64,000 bases of DNA, from assembly GCA_964034945.1 (NCBI GenBank), contig OZ035964.1:3004607-3068606 (forward strand), written 5' to 3'. Within the stretch, counting starts at the first letter, position 1. The number at the start of each line of letters is the position of its first letter. The notes beneath the pieces were generated by a model that worked only from the letters and a program-made list of their open reading frames with translations, had not been told where the DNA came from and searched no databases. Shown one piece after another: positions 35,836 to 46,220 of this stretch. The translations under genes and the position numbers were made by a program. The stretch comes from Chrysopilus asiliformis (taxonomy: Eukaryota; Arthropoda; Insecta; Diptera; Rhagionidae).

Positions 35836-37203
35836 GTAAAAATCGACATTTCAACGTATTGTCAACATTTGAAGGTGACAGTTACATGATTTGATTATGT
35901 CGTGCACATTTTACGTTATTGCATAATTGTCAAAAACTATGATTTTTAATTTTTTGATTGTATTCGAAAGACTTCCTCTCGATTTAGCGCAAAATTTTGA
36001 ATAATTTTCAAATTTTCTCCATCCTTTGTAACCAATTGTAATTAAATGAGAACGCACTATTATTTGTTATGTAATCGCGTTTTCTTTTTGTTACAAAATT
36101 TTCATCTTCGAACAAGTGTGTACACAAAACAATTACACAACACTGAAATAGATTCGATATGATTGGAAAAACTCGAATGAAAATCATATCGAAAATTATT
36201 ATTATTATTATTTCTGTTTTTTTCTGTTTTTTTTTATAAGAAAACAATCAAAATGTGTAAATAAATAAATCACCCAACCTTTGGAAAGGATTTAGACGTT
36301 GATGGAGAACCTCTGGTGGTTAGTTTTGGTTGCACGGTTGGTCGATGAGATTTTTGGCTTTGGCGATTGTTGGCTGATCGGTCGGTCGGTGGGTTTCCTT
36401 ATGACAAAATGTACAAATTGAATTGTACACACGAACTAAATATAATCGGATTCTTGATTTCTATATTCGTCCCGTACCAACCGTTCGGATTGTCTTTGGG
36501 TTGGGGGATCGTCATATGTTAAGCAATGCCAGATTTCCTAAATTTTTAAATTCGTGGCACGTTTCTGCGGAAATTCAGTTAACAAAGATTACCATTCGAA
36601 ACATTCATGATTTCCATTATTTTCCATCAATTTCCTATCACAAGACTTTAAAATTACCAACAAAAAAGAAGCATTTAATGAATTTTCTTTCGTTGATCAT
36701 TCCGCAGATCGGATGAGAAAATTAATGGATATCTGGTTGGCAGTGATGTTCCACACGTAAAGTGAGAATTTTAAAAATACTTGAAAAAGAATTCGTTCAA
36801 GTTCGGCGGTGGCCCAATTTGAAAATGGGCTGACGTCGAAAAAGTTTCCACACATTTCACGTGTTTTCCTTTGTCGCTTCTGCCCGCTGATAGCAATAAT
36901 GGCGAGGGTAGGCTGAAAAGTTTCCCGTTTTTGTAAGTAAAACGGTTTGCTTTTTCTAAAATATATTTCCTGTGCTTGAATCAAAACCGAACAGCACTTT
37001 AAAAACGTTTGGTTTGCATCTATGAAGGCTACTGGAAAACCCCTAGTTTCGGAGTAAATCGTGAAAAATTAAATTGTGATTCTTAAAAAGCCGCCATTTT
37101 GATTACTAGTACTCCAGTACTGGATTAGACTGTAAAATTTCATGGCTCTAGCTCTAGTAGTTTTTTGAAAAATCTTGTACAAAACTGACAGACGGACAGA
37201 CTG

Positions 37204-37355
37204 ACACCGTGTTTTCACTTGGGATTTTTCATCGCAGAGATTTTATAATTGACCAATCAGAGCTCGAGTTGACGACGATATCGCTGTCAACTCGAGCTCT
37301 GATTGGTCCATTATAAAATCTCTGCGATGAAAAATCCCAAGTGAAGACACGGTGT
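37204..37355. mobile_element. 152-bp near-perfect palindromic MITE
   Basis: The arms run from ACACCGTG outward to a centre near 37280, are about 72 bp each and nearly exact, with the phrase CCAATCAGAGCTCGAGTTGA and its complement either side of the axis. No transposase is present and the target duplication is unclear. Confidence 0.8.
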
Positions 37356-37839
37356 AAAAGACACAACATCAACGAAGTTGCGTATAAGAAAGTCAAAATT
37401 CGCAGCACAGAAACTTTCCGAATAACTCTCGTCAATCTAAAAACGTTATTCCTCCTCGAACCCGTGATTACTACAGTGAAATGTGTATCAGTGCGACAAA
37501 TTCGCCATTGAAGAGGTTTTCTTATTGTCCCTTTTTTCTTAAAATGTATTTTAAGTTCAAGGTGCTTTCAGTTCGCATAACAAGGAAAAAAATAGCTTCA
37601 AATTTTCTTATATAAGAATTGACTCTTCTTTGTTATTTAAGCCATAGGCCATTTATGCCATACCTAAAAAGTCCCAATTAGTTATTTTTATACATATTAT
37701 ATTTTTATCCATTATATTTTTATATGTAAAAGTTGATATTTCAAATTGCATTGTCTTAAATAAGTCGACTTCGCTTCCACTTCCCCCTTATCAATAAGTT
37801 TACTTAAAAAAATAATAAAAATCGACGATCCAAGTGGAC

Positions 37840-38526
37840 AAGTTTCCAATGAAATTTTTTCGGAGCAGTTTGAATCTCGGAAATATTTTTCCTACTCAGA
37901 ACAAGCCTCGAAAAACTCGAGAAAAATATTTCCCGGGTGGAAAAGGTCTCGGAAATATATTTCCTTTTCAGAAAATGATTCTGAAAATTCCAGAAAAATA
38001 TAAAAGACACAAAAGGTCTCGGAAATATATTTCCTTTTCTATCCGTGAAATATTTTCCTCGAATTTTTAAAATATATTTATATTTTTTGACAAATTAGTG
38101 AAAACAGGCTGTGACCCTGAAAACCCCTTGGAAAATCCGGAAAAATATACTGATCTAGAAATCACCGAAAAAAAATTCCAGCATAGTAAAATCTTTGACA
38201 GAACCCTATAGAAAACCCAATTGGAAATCAGAAAGAAAAATTCTGACTCAGAAACCTTCCATAAAAAATTTGAAAACAAAAATTTCCAGCTCAGAAATTT
38301 TTTTTCTCCTTATACAAAACCCCTCGGGGAAATTGAAAAAAAATTCCCTTTGAAAAAAAAATCCTTTGAAATAAATAATTTCCATCATAAAAAAATCGGG
38401 GAGAATTCCACTCAGAAAATTCTTGGAATTTTTTTTTCCAAAAAGAAAATTTATATAAATAAAATCCCGGACAGACAGGAAAAAGAAATTCTCGAAACAG
38501 AAATTATATTTTCCAAACCCTGAACG
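37840..38526 (-). repeat. Diverged 72-bp satellite units in reverse orientation
   Basis: Phrases such as TCTCGGAAATATTTTTCC and CGAGAAAAATATTTCCCGGG are reverse complements of the main array at 39.6 kb and beyond. Units are degraded and irregular, as expected at the edge of a satellite domain. Confidence 0.75.
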
Positions 38527-39222
38527 CCTCGCAGTGTAATACCATCTAATTTCGTCAGTGTCGCTACAGTCGTCAAGTGGAGAATGTGGTCCTTTTTTAA
38601 TGGCTTCCGATATCAGAAATTTCGCTATCAGGGAATCGCGCATGATTAATGCCATTAAACCGTGAAAAAGCCTCTTGACGCATCTGAAATTTTTTATTTT
38701 AATAATCGATAATTACTTTTTTGGTGTTTGAAATTGAAAATTGTGCTGTGAAAGTGGGATTTTTTAGGGAATTGGAAACAAAAAAGGTAGGAAAAATTTT
38801 TCTGAGTAAATTAAATTGCAAAAATATGGGATTCAATATTAAATCCACCCTTAATTGTGTTTTAAATATTTACAAGAGTAAGAGTGCAGGCTATAATTTA
38901 ATTATTGTTTGAATATTAAAATTTTGTGGGAAAATCTTAGTCCAATGAAGTGAAATTTTTCTTTAAATCGTCAAAAATTCTTCTTTTGGGGGAAAGAGGG
39001 AGGCGCTTTCTGGAGTCATTGATTTTTATTGTCCTGTTTTTTTTTTTAATATCCTGTTAGCAGAATTGACTGTGGAAATGTTTTTTGGACATTGGTTTTG
39101 AATTCCCTAGAAGCAATTTCTAAGAAGGAAAAATATTTCCGAGACCTTTTCTAAACAGGATTTTTTTTGAATTTTCTTTTAAGTAATGAATAAAATGTTG
39201 ACAATTTTTTATTTTTTTTCAG
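38527..39222. other. Non-satellite island between opposed satellite arms
   Basis: It separates the reverse-oriented units from the forward array. On the minus strand, a TTTCAG acceptor at 38684-38689 is followed directly by ATGCGTCAAGAGG. Two frames remain open for 29 and about 50 residues in less AT-rich, codon-like sequence (38530-38683). I cannot identify a protein, and the exon is only a possibility. Confidence 0.3.
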
Positions 39223-39304
39223 ATTTAACGTTTTTCCTTTGAGACGTAAATTAGTACGAGAGAAATTCTATACGGAACAGTGACCATAAAGTAAAAATTA
39301 GCAG
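39223..39304 (+). pseudogene. Decayed duplicate of the exon at 55525-55597
   Basis: It is framed by TTTTTTTTCAG before it and GTGAGT after it, as at 55525-55597. It encodes FPLRRKLVREKFYTEQ and then an in-frame TGA. Relative to the intact copy it has lost the ATG, gained a 5-bp insertion and acquired the stop. Within the shared RKLVREKF part, differences fall mainly at third codon positions, which suggests it evolved under coding constraint before decaying. Confidence 0.6.
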
Positions 39305-39339
39305 GTGAGTTTTTTTACCTTCTTCCCTTAATTTTAATT

Positions 39340-39600
39340 TAAAATTTCTATTCCTGTGAAAAATTCGACAGCCTGTCGCTGGGTGGGGGGTGGATGGGTG
39401 GTGGGGGACATGCTGTAGGAGCGACAGGTGAGCCGCTCCTACAGCATGTGCCCCGAGCACCTTGTATGGGTGCGTAGGTGCATGCGAGTGGTTGTGCCTC
39501 AGCTGGTAACGGCAAGCAGGGTTAGAAGGGTTCGGAAGAGGGACCTTCTGAGCCCGGAATAATTTTCGATTGCATCTCTTGCAGGTATTACGCACAGAAA
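39340..39600. repeat. C module, divergent long form
   Basis: It starts AAAAATTCGACAGCCTGTCG, continues through a G-rich tract (GGGTGGGGGGTGG) and a long hairpin (39403-39454), then GTGCCTCAGCTGGTAACGGC and AGGGTTCGGAAGAGG. It ends at CTCTTGCAG|GTATT (39584/39585). The same long form, in order, is at 57660-57945. The short forms in the arrays end instead with TGACGTCATG. The GCCTCAGCTGGTAA and GGGTTCGG phrases look like tRNA A and B boxes, but too close together for a tRNA. Confidence 0.65.
39403..39454. other. 20-bp-stem hairpin in C module
   Basis: 39403-39423 pairs with 39434-39454, 20 pairs with one G.G mismatch. The loop is the 10 nt ACAGGTGAGC. The stem core is CATGCTGTAGGAGCG. Confidence 0.85.
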
Positions 39601-40693
39601 TTTCCATTTTTGATAAGAAAAACTCAAAAATATTTTTCTCGAATTTTTACAAGCTTCTTCAGAGTAGGAAAAATATTTCCGAGACCTTTTGTATCCGGGA
39701 AATATTTTTCTCGAATTTTTAGAGGCTTGCTGTGAGTAGGAAAAATATTTCCGGGATCTTTACTATCCGGGAAATATTTTTCTCGACTTTTTAGTCGCCT
39801 GTTCTTAGTAGGAAAAATATTTCCGAGAACTTTTCTATCCGGGAGATATTTTTCTCGAATTTTTACTCGCTTTTTCTGAGTAGGAAAAATATTTCCGAGA
39901 CCTTTTCTATCCGGGAAATATTTTTCTCGAATTTTTACTCGCTTGTTCTGAGTAGAAAAAATATTTCCGAGACCTTTTCTATACAGGAAATATTTTTCTC
40001 GAATTTTTAGAGGCTTGCTCTGAATTGGAAAAATATTTCCGAGACCTTTTCCACTCGGGAAAAATTTTTCTCGAGTTTTTCGAGGATTATTCTTAGTGAG
40101 AAAAATATTTCCGAGACCTTTTCTATCCGGGAAATATTTTTCTCGAATTTTTAGAATCTTGCTCTGAGTAGGAAAATTGTTTCCGAGGCCTTTTCCACCC
40201 GGGAAATATTTTTCGCGAATGATTAGAGGCTTGTTTTTAGTAGGAAAAATATTTCCGAGGCCTTTTTTATCGGGTAAATATTTTTCTTGAATTTTTAGAG
40301 GCTTGCTCTTGGTAGGAAAAATACTTTCGAGACCTTTTCTTTACGGGAAATATGTTTCTCGAATTTTTAGAGGCTTGTTCTGAGTAGGAAAAATATTTCC
40401 GAGACCTTTTCTATCCGGGAAATATTTTTCTCGAATTTTTAGAGGCTTGTTCTGAGTGGGAAAAATACTTTCGAGGCCTATTCTATCCAGGAGATATTTT
40501 TTTCGAATTTCTAGAGGCTTGTTCTTAGTCGGAAAAATACTTTCGAAACCTTTTCTATACGGGAAATATTTTTCTCGAGTTTTAGAGGCTTGTTCTTGGT
40601 AGAAAAAATACTTTCGAGACGTTTTCTATACGGGAAATATTTTTCTCGAATTTTTAGAGGCTTGTTCTTGGTAAGAAAAATACTTTCGATACC

Positions 40694-40872
40694 TTAAATT
40701 TCCATAAAAAGATATCTATTCCTTTGAAAAATTCGACTCCACAACCTGTCGGTGGGTGGTGGGCGCACATGCTGGATGACCGACAGGTGACCACCAGTTG
40801 TGCGGTGGATACCTTGGTGTGTGGGTGCGTGTGTGGCTCAGCGGATGACGTCATGTACATCATTGTTCTGTG
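40694..40872. repeat. C module 1 (GC-rich insert in satellite)
   Basis: It runs from CTTAAATTTCCATAAAAAGA to ATGTACATCATTGTTCTG. It contains CCTGTCGG paired with CCGACAGG, the stem CGCACA/TGTGCG plus CTGG/CCAG, a GTGTGTGGGTGCGTGTGTGG tract, and the CRE octamer TGACGTCA at 40846-40853. Confidence 0.85.
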
Positions 40873-41321
40873 TAGGAAAAATATTTCCGAGACCTTTTCA
40901 TTCGCTAAATATTTTTTTCGGATTTTTAGAGGCTTGTTCTGAGTAGGAAAAATATTTCCGAGACCTGTTCTATACGGGAAATATTTTTTTCGAATTTTTA
41001 GAGGCTTCTTCTGAGTGGGAAAAATACTTTCGAGACCTTTTCTATCCGGGAAATATTTTTTTCGAATTTTTAGAGGCTTGTTCTTAGTCGGAAAAATACT
41101 TTCGAGACCTTTTCTATCCGGAAAATATTTTTTTCGAATTTTTAGAGGCTTGTTCTTAGTCGGAAAAATACTTTCGAGACCTTTTCTATCCGGGAAATAT
41201 TTTTCTCGATTTTCTAGTGGCTTGTTCTTAGTCGGAAAAATACTTTCGAGTACTTTTTCATTCGCTAAATATTTTTTCGGATTTTTAGACGCTTGTTCTG
41301 AGTGGGAAAAATACTTTCGAA

Positions 41322-41504
41322 CCTTAAATTTCCATAAAAAAATATCTATTCCTTTGAAATATTCGACTCCACAACCTGTCGGTGGGTGGGTGGTGGGCGC
41401 ACATGCTGGATGAGCGACAGGTGACCACCAGTTGTGCGGTGGAGACCTTGGTGTGTGGGTGCGTGTGTGGCTCAGCGGATGACGTCATGTACATCATTGT
41501 TCTG
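41322..41504. repeat. C module 2
   Basis: Same organisation as module 1. The G tract is one GGGT longer and the CRE TGACGTCA is at 41480-41487. Confidence 0.85.
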
Positions 41505-41945
41505 AGTAAGAAAAATACTTTCGAGACCTTTTTCTTTCGCTAAATATTTTTTTCGAATTTTTAGAGGCTTGTTCTGAGTGGGAAAAATACTTTCGAGACC
41601 TTTTATATACGGGAAATATTTTTCTCGAATATTTAGAGGCTTGTTCTTAGTAGGAAAAATAGTTCCAAGACCTTTTCTATCAGGGAAATTGTTTCACGAA
41701 TTTTTAAAGGCTTGTTCTGAATTGGAAAAATATTTCCGAGACCTTGTCTTTTCGGGAAAGATTTTTCTCGAATTTTTAGAATCTTGCTCTGAGTAGGAAA
41801 ATTGTTTCCGAGACCTTTTCCACCCGGGAAGTATTTTTTTGGAATTTTTGGAGGCTTGTTCTTAGTAAGAAAAGTGTTCTCGAGACTTTCTCCATCCGGA
41901 AATCTTGTTTACGGCGAAAATTTGTTTGAAAATGTGGGAAACATT

Positions 41946-43628
41946 TAATTAGGATTAATTGTTGCCATTTGTGAAAAGGTAGATGGAATAAAATATTTTG
42001 TTTACTTTAAAATATTCTAAAAACTAGTAAAAAAGTCTTTTAGATGTTTAAAATGCCATTAGGAGATCGAAAAATACTTTTCAGTTGAAAACTTTCAAAT
42101 AATAACCAAAATACTGGTTGCGAATCAAAACCGATTTGTAATTTCGCGCCTAAGAAAAAATTCAATCGCCATACTCCGCAGCATGTTCAGCAAAAATGAC
42201 CCCACCGCCTTCACATAAAGGCGATTTTCGCCACCCATCATTGGAATGGCTGACAGAGAATGCGTCCAGTGAGTCTGAGAACGACGATTCTTCATTCTGC
42301 AAATCATTCAGCGACGCCATTGCCTAAAAAAATTATTTTAATCATTAGTGCGGTTTATCGACAAAACTTTTAGTTTTCAATATTTCAAGTAAACGCGAAA
42401 AATATCTGCAATCGTTTTTATCTATTCGGAAAGTATCCAAATGCCGAATGGACAACGAAATTCGAGTCGTACGAAATCATTCCAAACTCTGGAAGATTTT
42501 TCTACGAAATTTAATGGAGTCGCCGGAAGAATTTGATTACTTTTTTGCGCGAGTGTGTGTGTGAATTACAAAAGTGAACTTTTAGTGTGTGTTCTAAGTC
42601 GGAAGGAATTATTTCCCTGGTCCTTGACACTTTGGTGAGTTATGCCATCATCGTTTCTTTATTTTTTGACTAATGGTATGAATTATTTTCGACTTGTGGG
42701 ACGGAAAGTGATTTTACTTTACCATAAAAGTGATTTTCCTTTGCCATAAAAAGGAAATTTCCTACAACTTGACAAAACTTATTGGAATTTATATAAGAGT
42801 TTTTTGTTCTCTGGACTTTTCATTTCTATTCCATTTTCCGGTTGATTTGTCATGCAAATCCAGGATAAATTTTAAGATCGAAATATTTTTTTCTGAAATT
42901 TTTTAAGAGTCATTGCTGAGAAGGAAAAATATTTCCGCATCCTTTTCTATGCGGGAAATATTTTTTTTCGATTTTTTAGAGGTTTGTTCTGATTAGGGAA
43001 AATATTTCCGAGACCTTTTCTACTCGGGAAATATTTGTCTCGACTTCTAGAGGCTATTTCTTAGTCGGAAAAATACTTTCGAGACTTCTCCTATCCGGGA
43101 AATATTTTTTCGAACTTTTAGAGGCTTGTTCTTAGTGGGAAAAATATTTCGGAGACGAGAAATGCTCTACATTTTTGTCTTTTACGGTAAATCGATATAT
43201 TTTGTCGTTATCGAGATATTTCAAATTTTGTAAAACAAAAATTCAATATTTTTAAATAAACTAGTATTTTATTCGTTGGGTTATTGTGTAAATTGTGCAT
43301 AAATGCAGATTTTGTGTAAGAAAGTCGTGAGCTTAGATATTTTTAAGCAAAATTATTCGAAAATTCGGTTTTCTAGCAAAACAAAGTGAATGTTTCCCGA
43401 AACTTAGGGATTTTTGGTTAGTAATCTGAATATTTCTTTTCTCGAAATCTTTTTTTAACATTCCATTTAAATGTTAAATATTTAAAAAGAGAATTCTGTA
43501 AATGGGAAAAAATCAGATTTCATTTTAAATTCAAAGTAAAACACACGGATATCCGATTTCGCGCCAAACGGATCACACAAATGAATTTGGAGAGCGACCG
43601 CCGCGCCCACTTAATAGTTTTCGTGTGT
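41946..43628. repeat. Spacer U, copy 1 (1683 bp)
   Basis: This is non-satellite sequence inserted between satellite blocks. It is repeated almost exactly at 48411-50093 and again from about 63203 to the window end. It holds a small two-strand ORF segment (42162-42327), a TTTG|GTGAGT donor-like site at 42634/42635 after CGAGTGTGTGTGTGAATT, and a few diverged satellite units at about 42900-43160. A CATGACTTTCTTATAC-family fragment lies at about 43190-43330. Confidence 0.9.
42162..42327. other. Small ORFs on both strands in spacer U
   Basis: Plus strand: ATG 42196 to TAA 42327, 43 residues, beginning MTPPPSHKGDFRHPSLEWL and then an acidic Ser-rich tail; the frame is open upstream for 13 more codons. 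Minus strand: ATG 42320 to TGA 42162, 52 residues, beginning MASLNDLQNEESSFSDSLDA, in a good start context (GCAATGGCG) and just after a TTTTTTTAG acceptor with a CTAAT branch-like motif. The composition is more codon-like than the surroundings. I recognise neither. Identical copies lie at 48627-48792 and 63419-63584. Confidence 0.35.
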
Positions 43629-43864
43629 GCGGCTTCCATTCCGGTCGGTGTGAGGAGTTCCTTGTGTTTTTTTCATTGAAATTCGTATAAAAAATTGAGA
43701 AATTCGGTGGTTTTCTATTAAAATTCGAAAGAACTGTGGCTTTTCTATTCGAAAACAAAAGAAAGCCACTTTTTCGTGTCTTAAGTTAGTTGCGCACAAC
43801 GCGATTTTTTGGTTAGACTGAGTGAATTTTTTTTCGTTTATGGAACTTCAACACGGAAAAAATC
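43629..43864 (+). promoter_or_regulatory. TATA-like region entering the satellite
   Basis: ATTCGTATAAAAAATTG (TATAAAA at about 43687) lies in a non-satellite stretch ending about 40 bp before the next satellite block. The stretch is repeated at about 45983-46220 and 50094-50330; in the 50 kb copy the box reads GTATCAAAAATTG, which is weaker. Promoter activity is inference only. Confidence 0.25.
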
Positions 43865-45930
43865 AATTTTTCTCGCTTGTTCTGAGTAGGAAAAATATTT
43901 CCGAGACCTTTTCTATCCGGGAAATATTTTTCTCGATATTTTAGTCGCTTGTTCTGGGTAGGAAAAATATTTCCGAGACCTTTTCTATCCGGGAAATATT
44001 TTTCTCGAATTTTTACTCGCTTGTTCTGAGTAGGAAAAATATTTCCGAGACCTTTTCTATCCGGGAAATATTTTTCTCGAATCTTTAAAGGCTTGTTCTT
44101 AGTAGGAAAAATATTTCCGAGACCTTTTCCACCCGGAAAATATTTTTCTCGAATCTTTAAAGGCTTGTTCTGAATAGGAAAATTGTTTCCGAGGCCTTTT
44201 CTATCCGGGAAATATTTTTCTCGAATCTTTAAAGGCTTGTTCTTAGTTGAAAAAATATTTCCGAGACCTTTTCTATCCGGGAAATATTTTTCTCGAATTT
44301 TTAAAGGCTTGTTCTTTATAGGAAAAATATTTCCGATACCTCTTCCACCTGGGAAATATTTTTCTTGAATGATTAGAGGCTTGTTCTGAGTAGGAAAAAT
44401 ATTTCCGAGACCTTTTCTATCCGGGAAATATTTTTCTCGATATTTTAGTCGCTTGTTCTGGGTAGGAAAAATATTTCCGAGACCTTTTCTATCCGGGAAA
44501 TATTTTTCTCGAATTTTTACTCGCTTGTTCTGAGTAGGAAAAATATTTCCGAGACCTTTTCTATCCGGGAAATATTTTTCTCGAATCTTTAAAGGCTTGT
44601 TCTTAGTAGGAAAAATATTTCCGAGACCTTTTCCACCCGGAAAATATTTTTCTCGAATCTTTAAAGGCTTGTTCTGAATAGGAAAATTGTTTCCGAGGCC
44701 TTTTCTATCCGGGAAATATTTTTCTCGAATCTTTAAAGGCTTGTTCTTTATAGGAAAAATATTTCCGAGACCTCTTCCACCTGGGAAATATTTTTCTTGA
44801 ATGATGAGAGGCTTGTTCTTAGTAGGAAAAATATTTCCGAGGCCTTTTCTATCCGGGAAATATTTTTCTCGAATCTTTAGAGGCTTTTTCTTAGTAGGAA
44901 AAATATTTCCGAGACCTTTTCCACCCGGAAAATATTTTTCTCGAATCTTTAAAGGCTTGTTCTGAATAGGAAAATTATTTCCGAGGCCTTTTCTGTCCGG
45001 GAAATATTTTTCTCGAATCTTTAAAGGCTTGTTCTTTATAGGAAAAATATTTCCGAGACCTTTTCTATCCGGGAAATATTTTTCTCGAATTTTAACTCGC
45101 TTGTTCCGAGTAGGAAAAATATTTCCGAGACCTTTTCTATCCGGGAAATATTTTTCTCGAATTTTTACTCGCTTGTTCTGAGTAGGAAAAATATTTCCGA
45201 GACCTTTTCTATCCGGGAAATATTTTTCTCGAATCTTTAAAGGCTTGTTCTTAGTAGGAAAAATATTTCCGAGACCTTTTCCACCCGGAAAATATTTTTC
45301 TCGAATCTTTAAAGGCTTGTTCTGAATAGGAAAATTGTTTCCGAGGCCTTTTCTATCCGGGAAATATTTTTCTCGAATCTTTAAAGGCTTGTTCTTTATA
45401 GGAAAAATATTTCCGAGACCTCTTCCACCTGGGAAATATTTTTCTTGAATGATTAGAGGCTTGTTTTTAGTAGGAAAAATATTTCCGAGGCCTTTTCTAT
45501 CCGGGAAATATTTTTCTCGAATCTTTAAAGGCTTGTTCTTAATAGGAAAAATGTTTCCGAGGCCTTTTCTATCCGGGAAATATTTTTCTCGAATTTTTAA
45601 AGGCTTGTTCTTTATAGGAAAAATATTTCCGATACCTCTTCCACCTGGGAAATATTTTTCTTGAATGATTAGAGGCTTGTTCTTAGTAGGAAAAATATTT
45701 CCGAGGCCTTTTCTATCCGGGAAATATTTTTCTCGAATCTTTAAAGGCTTGTTCTGAATTGGAAAAATATTTCCGAGACCTTGTCTTTTCGGGAAAGATT
45801 TTTCTCGAATTTTTAGAATCTTGCTCTGAGTAGGAAAATTGTTTCCGAGACCTTTTCCACCCGGGAAGTATTTTTTTGGAATTTTTGGAGGCTTGTTCTT
45901 AGTAAGAAAAGTGTTCTCGAGACTTTCTCC
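43865..45930 (+). repeat. 72-bp satellite array S3
   Basis: These are forward units, mostly the subtype whose + strand reads IFPRPFLSGKYFSRIFKGLF. It includes variants with GATTAGAGG or GATGAGAGG junctions and TCTTCCACCTGGG. Open frames of 61-71 codons break at units carrying TGA in TTGAATGATTAGAGG. Confidence 0.95.
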
Positions 45931-46220
45931 ATCCGGAAATCTTGTTTACGGCGAAAATTTGTTTGAAAATGTGGGAAACATTGCGGCTTCCATTCCGGTC
46001 GGTGTGAGGAGTTCCTTGTGTTTTTTTCATTGAAATTCGTATAAAAAATTGGGAAATTCGGTGGTTTTCTATTAAAATTCGAAAGAACTGTGGCTTTTCT
46101 ATTCGAAAACAAAAGAAAGCCACTTTTTCGTGTCTTAAGTTAGTTGCGCACAACGCGATTTTTTGGTTAGACTGAGTGAATTTTTTTTTCGTTTATGGAA
46201 CTTCAACACGGAAAAAATCA
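45931..46220. repeat. Deletion-fused remnant of spacer U
   Basis: Sequence equal to that ending at 41945 is joined directly, at 45982/45983, to sequence equal to that starting at 43629. The intervening 1683 bp of spacer U are missing. Confidence 0.9.

Larger units (their letters stand above)
34455..37203. other. Mpcp upstream region, no coding sequence seen
   Basis: A CAG acceptor on the minus strand (34468-34470) starts the 5' UTR portion before the Mpcp ATG. A candidate noncoding first exon on the minus strand could lie near 36290-36420, where the sequence changes to a CCGACCGACCGATCAGCC-rich composition, but no promoter element proves it. The tandem-duplicated element at 35101-35835 is described separately. 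Confidence 0.4.
39610..41925 (+). repeat. 72-bp satellite array S1 with two C modules
   Basis: Units of the form TAGGAAAAATATTTCCGAGA, CCTTTTCTATCCGGGAAATA, TTTTTCTCGAATTTTTAGAG, GCTTGTTCTGAG (72 bp in total) run head to tail. They are interrupted by C modules at 40694-40872 and 41322-41504. The segment from about 40190 is duplicated at about 61219 and beyond. Confidence 0.95.

Noticed and set aside
39470..39540. tRNA-like A and B box pair in the long C module
   Set aside because: GCCTCAGCTGGTAA and GGGTTCGG are only about 20 bp apart and nothing folds as a tRNA. At best it is a SINE trace, so it is only mentioned in the module entry.
39251..39607. 118-codon minus frame over the C module
   Set aside because: It spans the structured GC-rich repeat and the decayed exon. 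Similar frames in other C modules simply follow the repeat.
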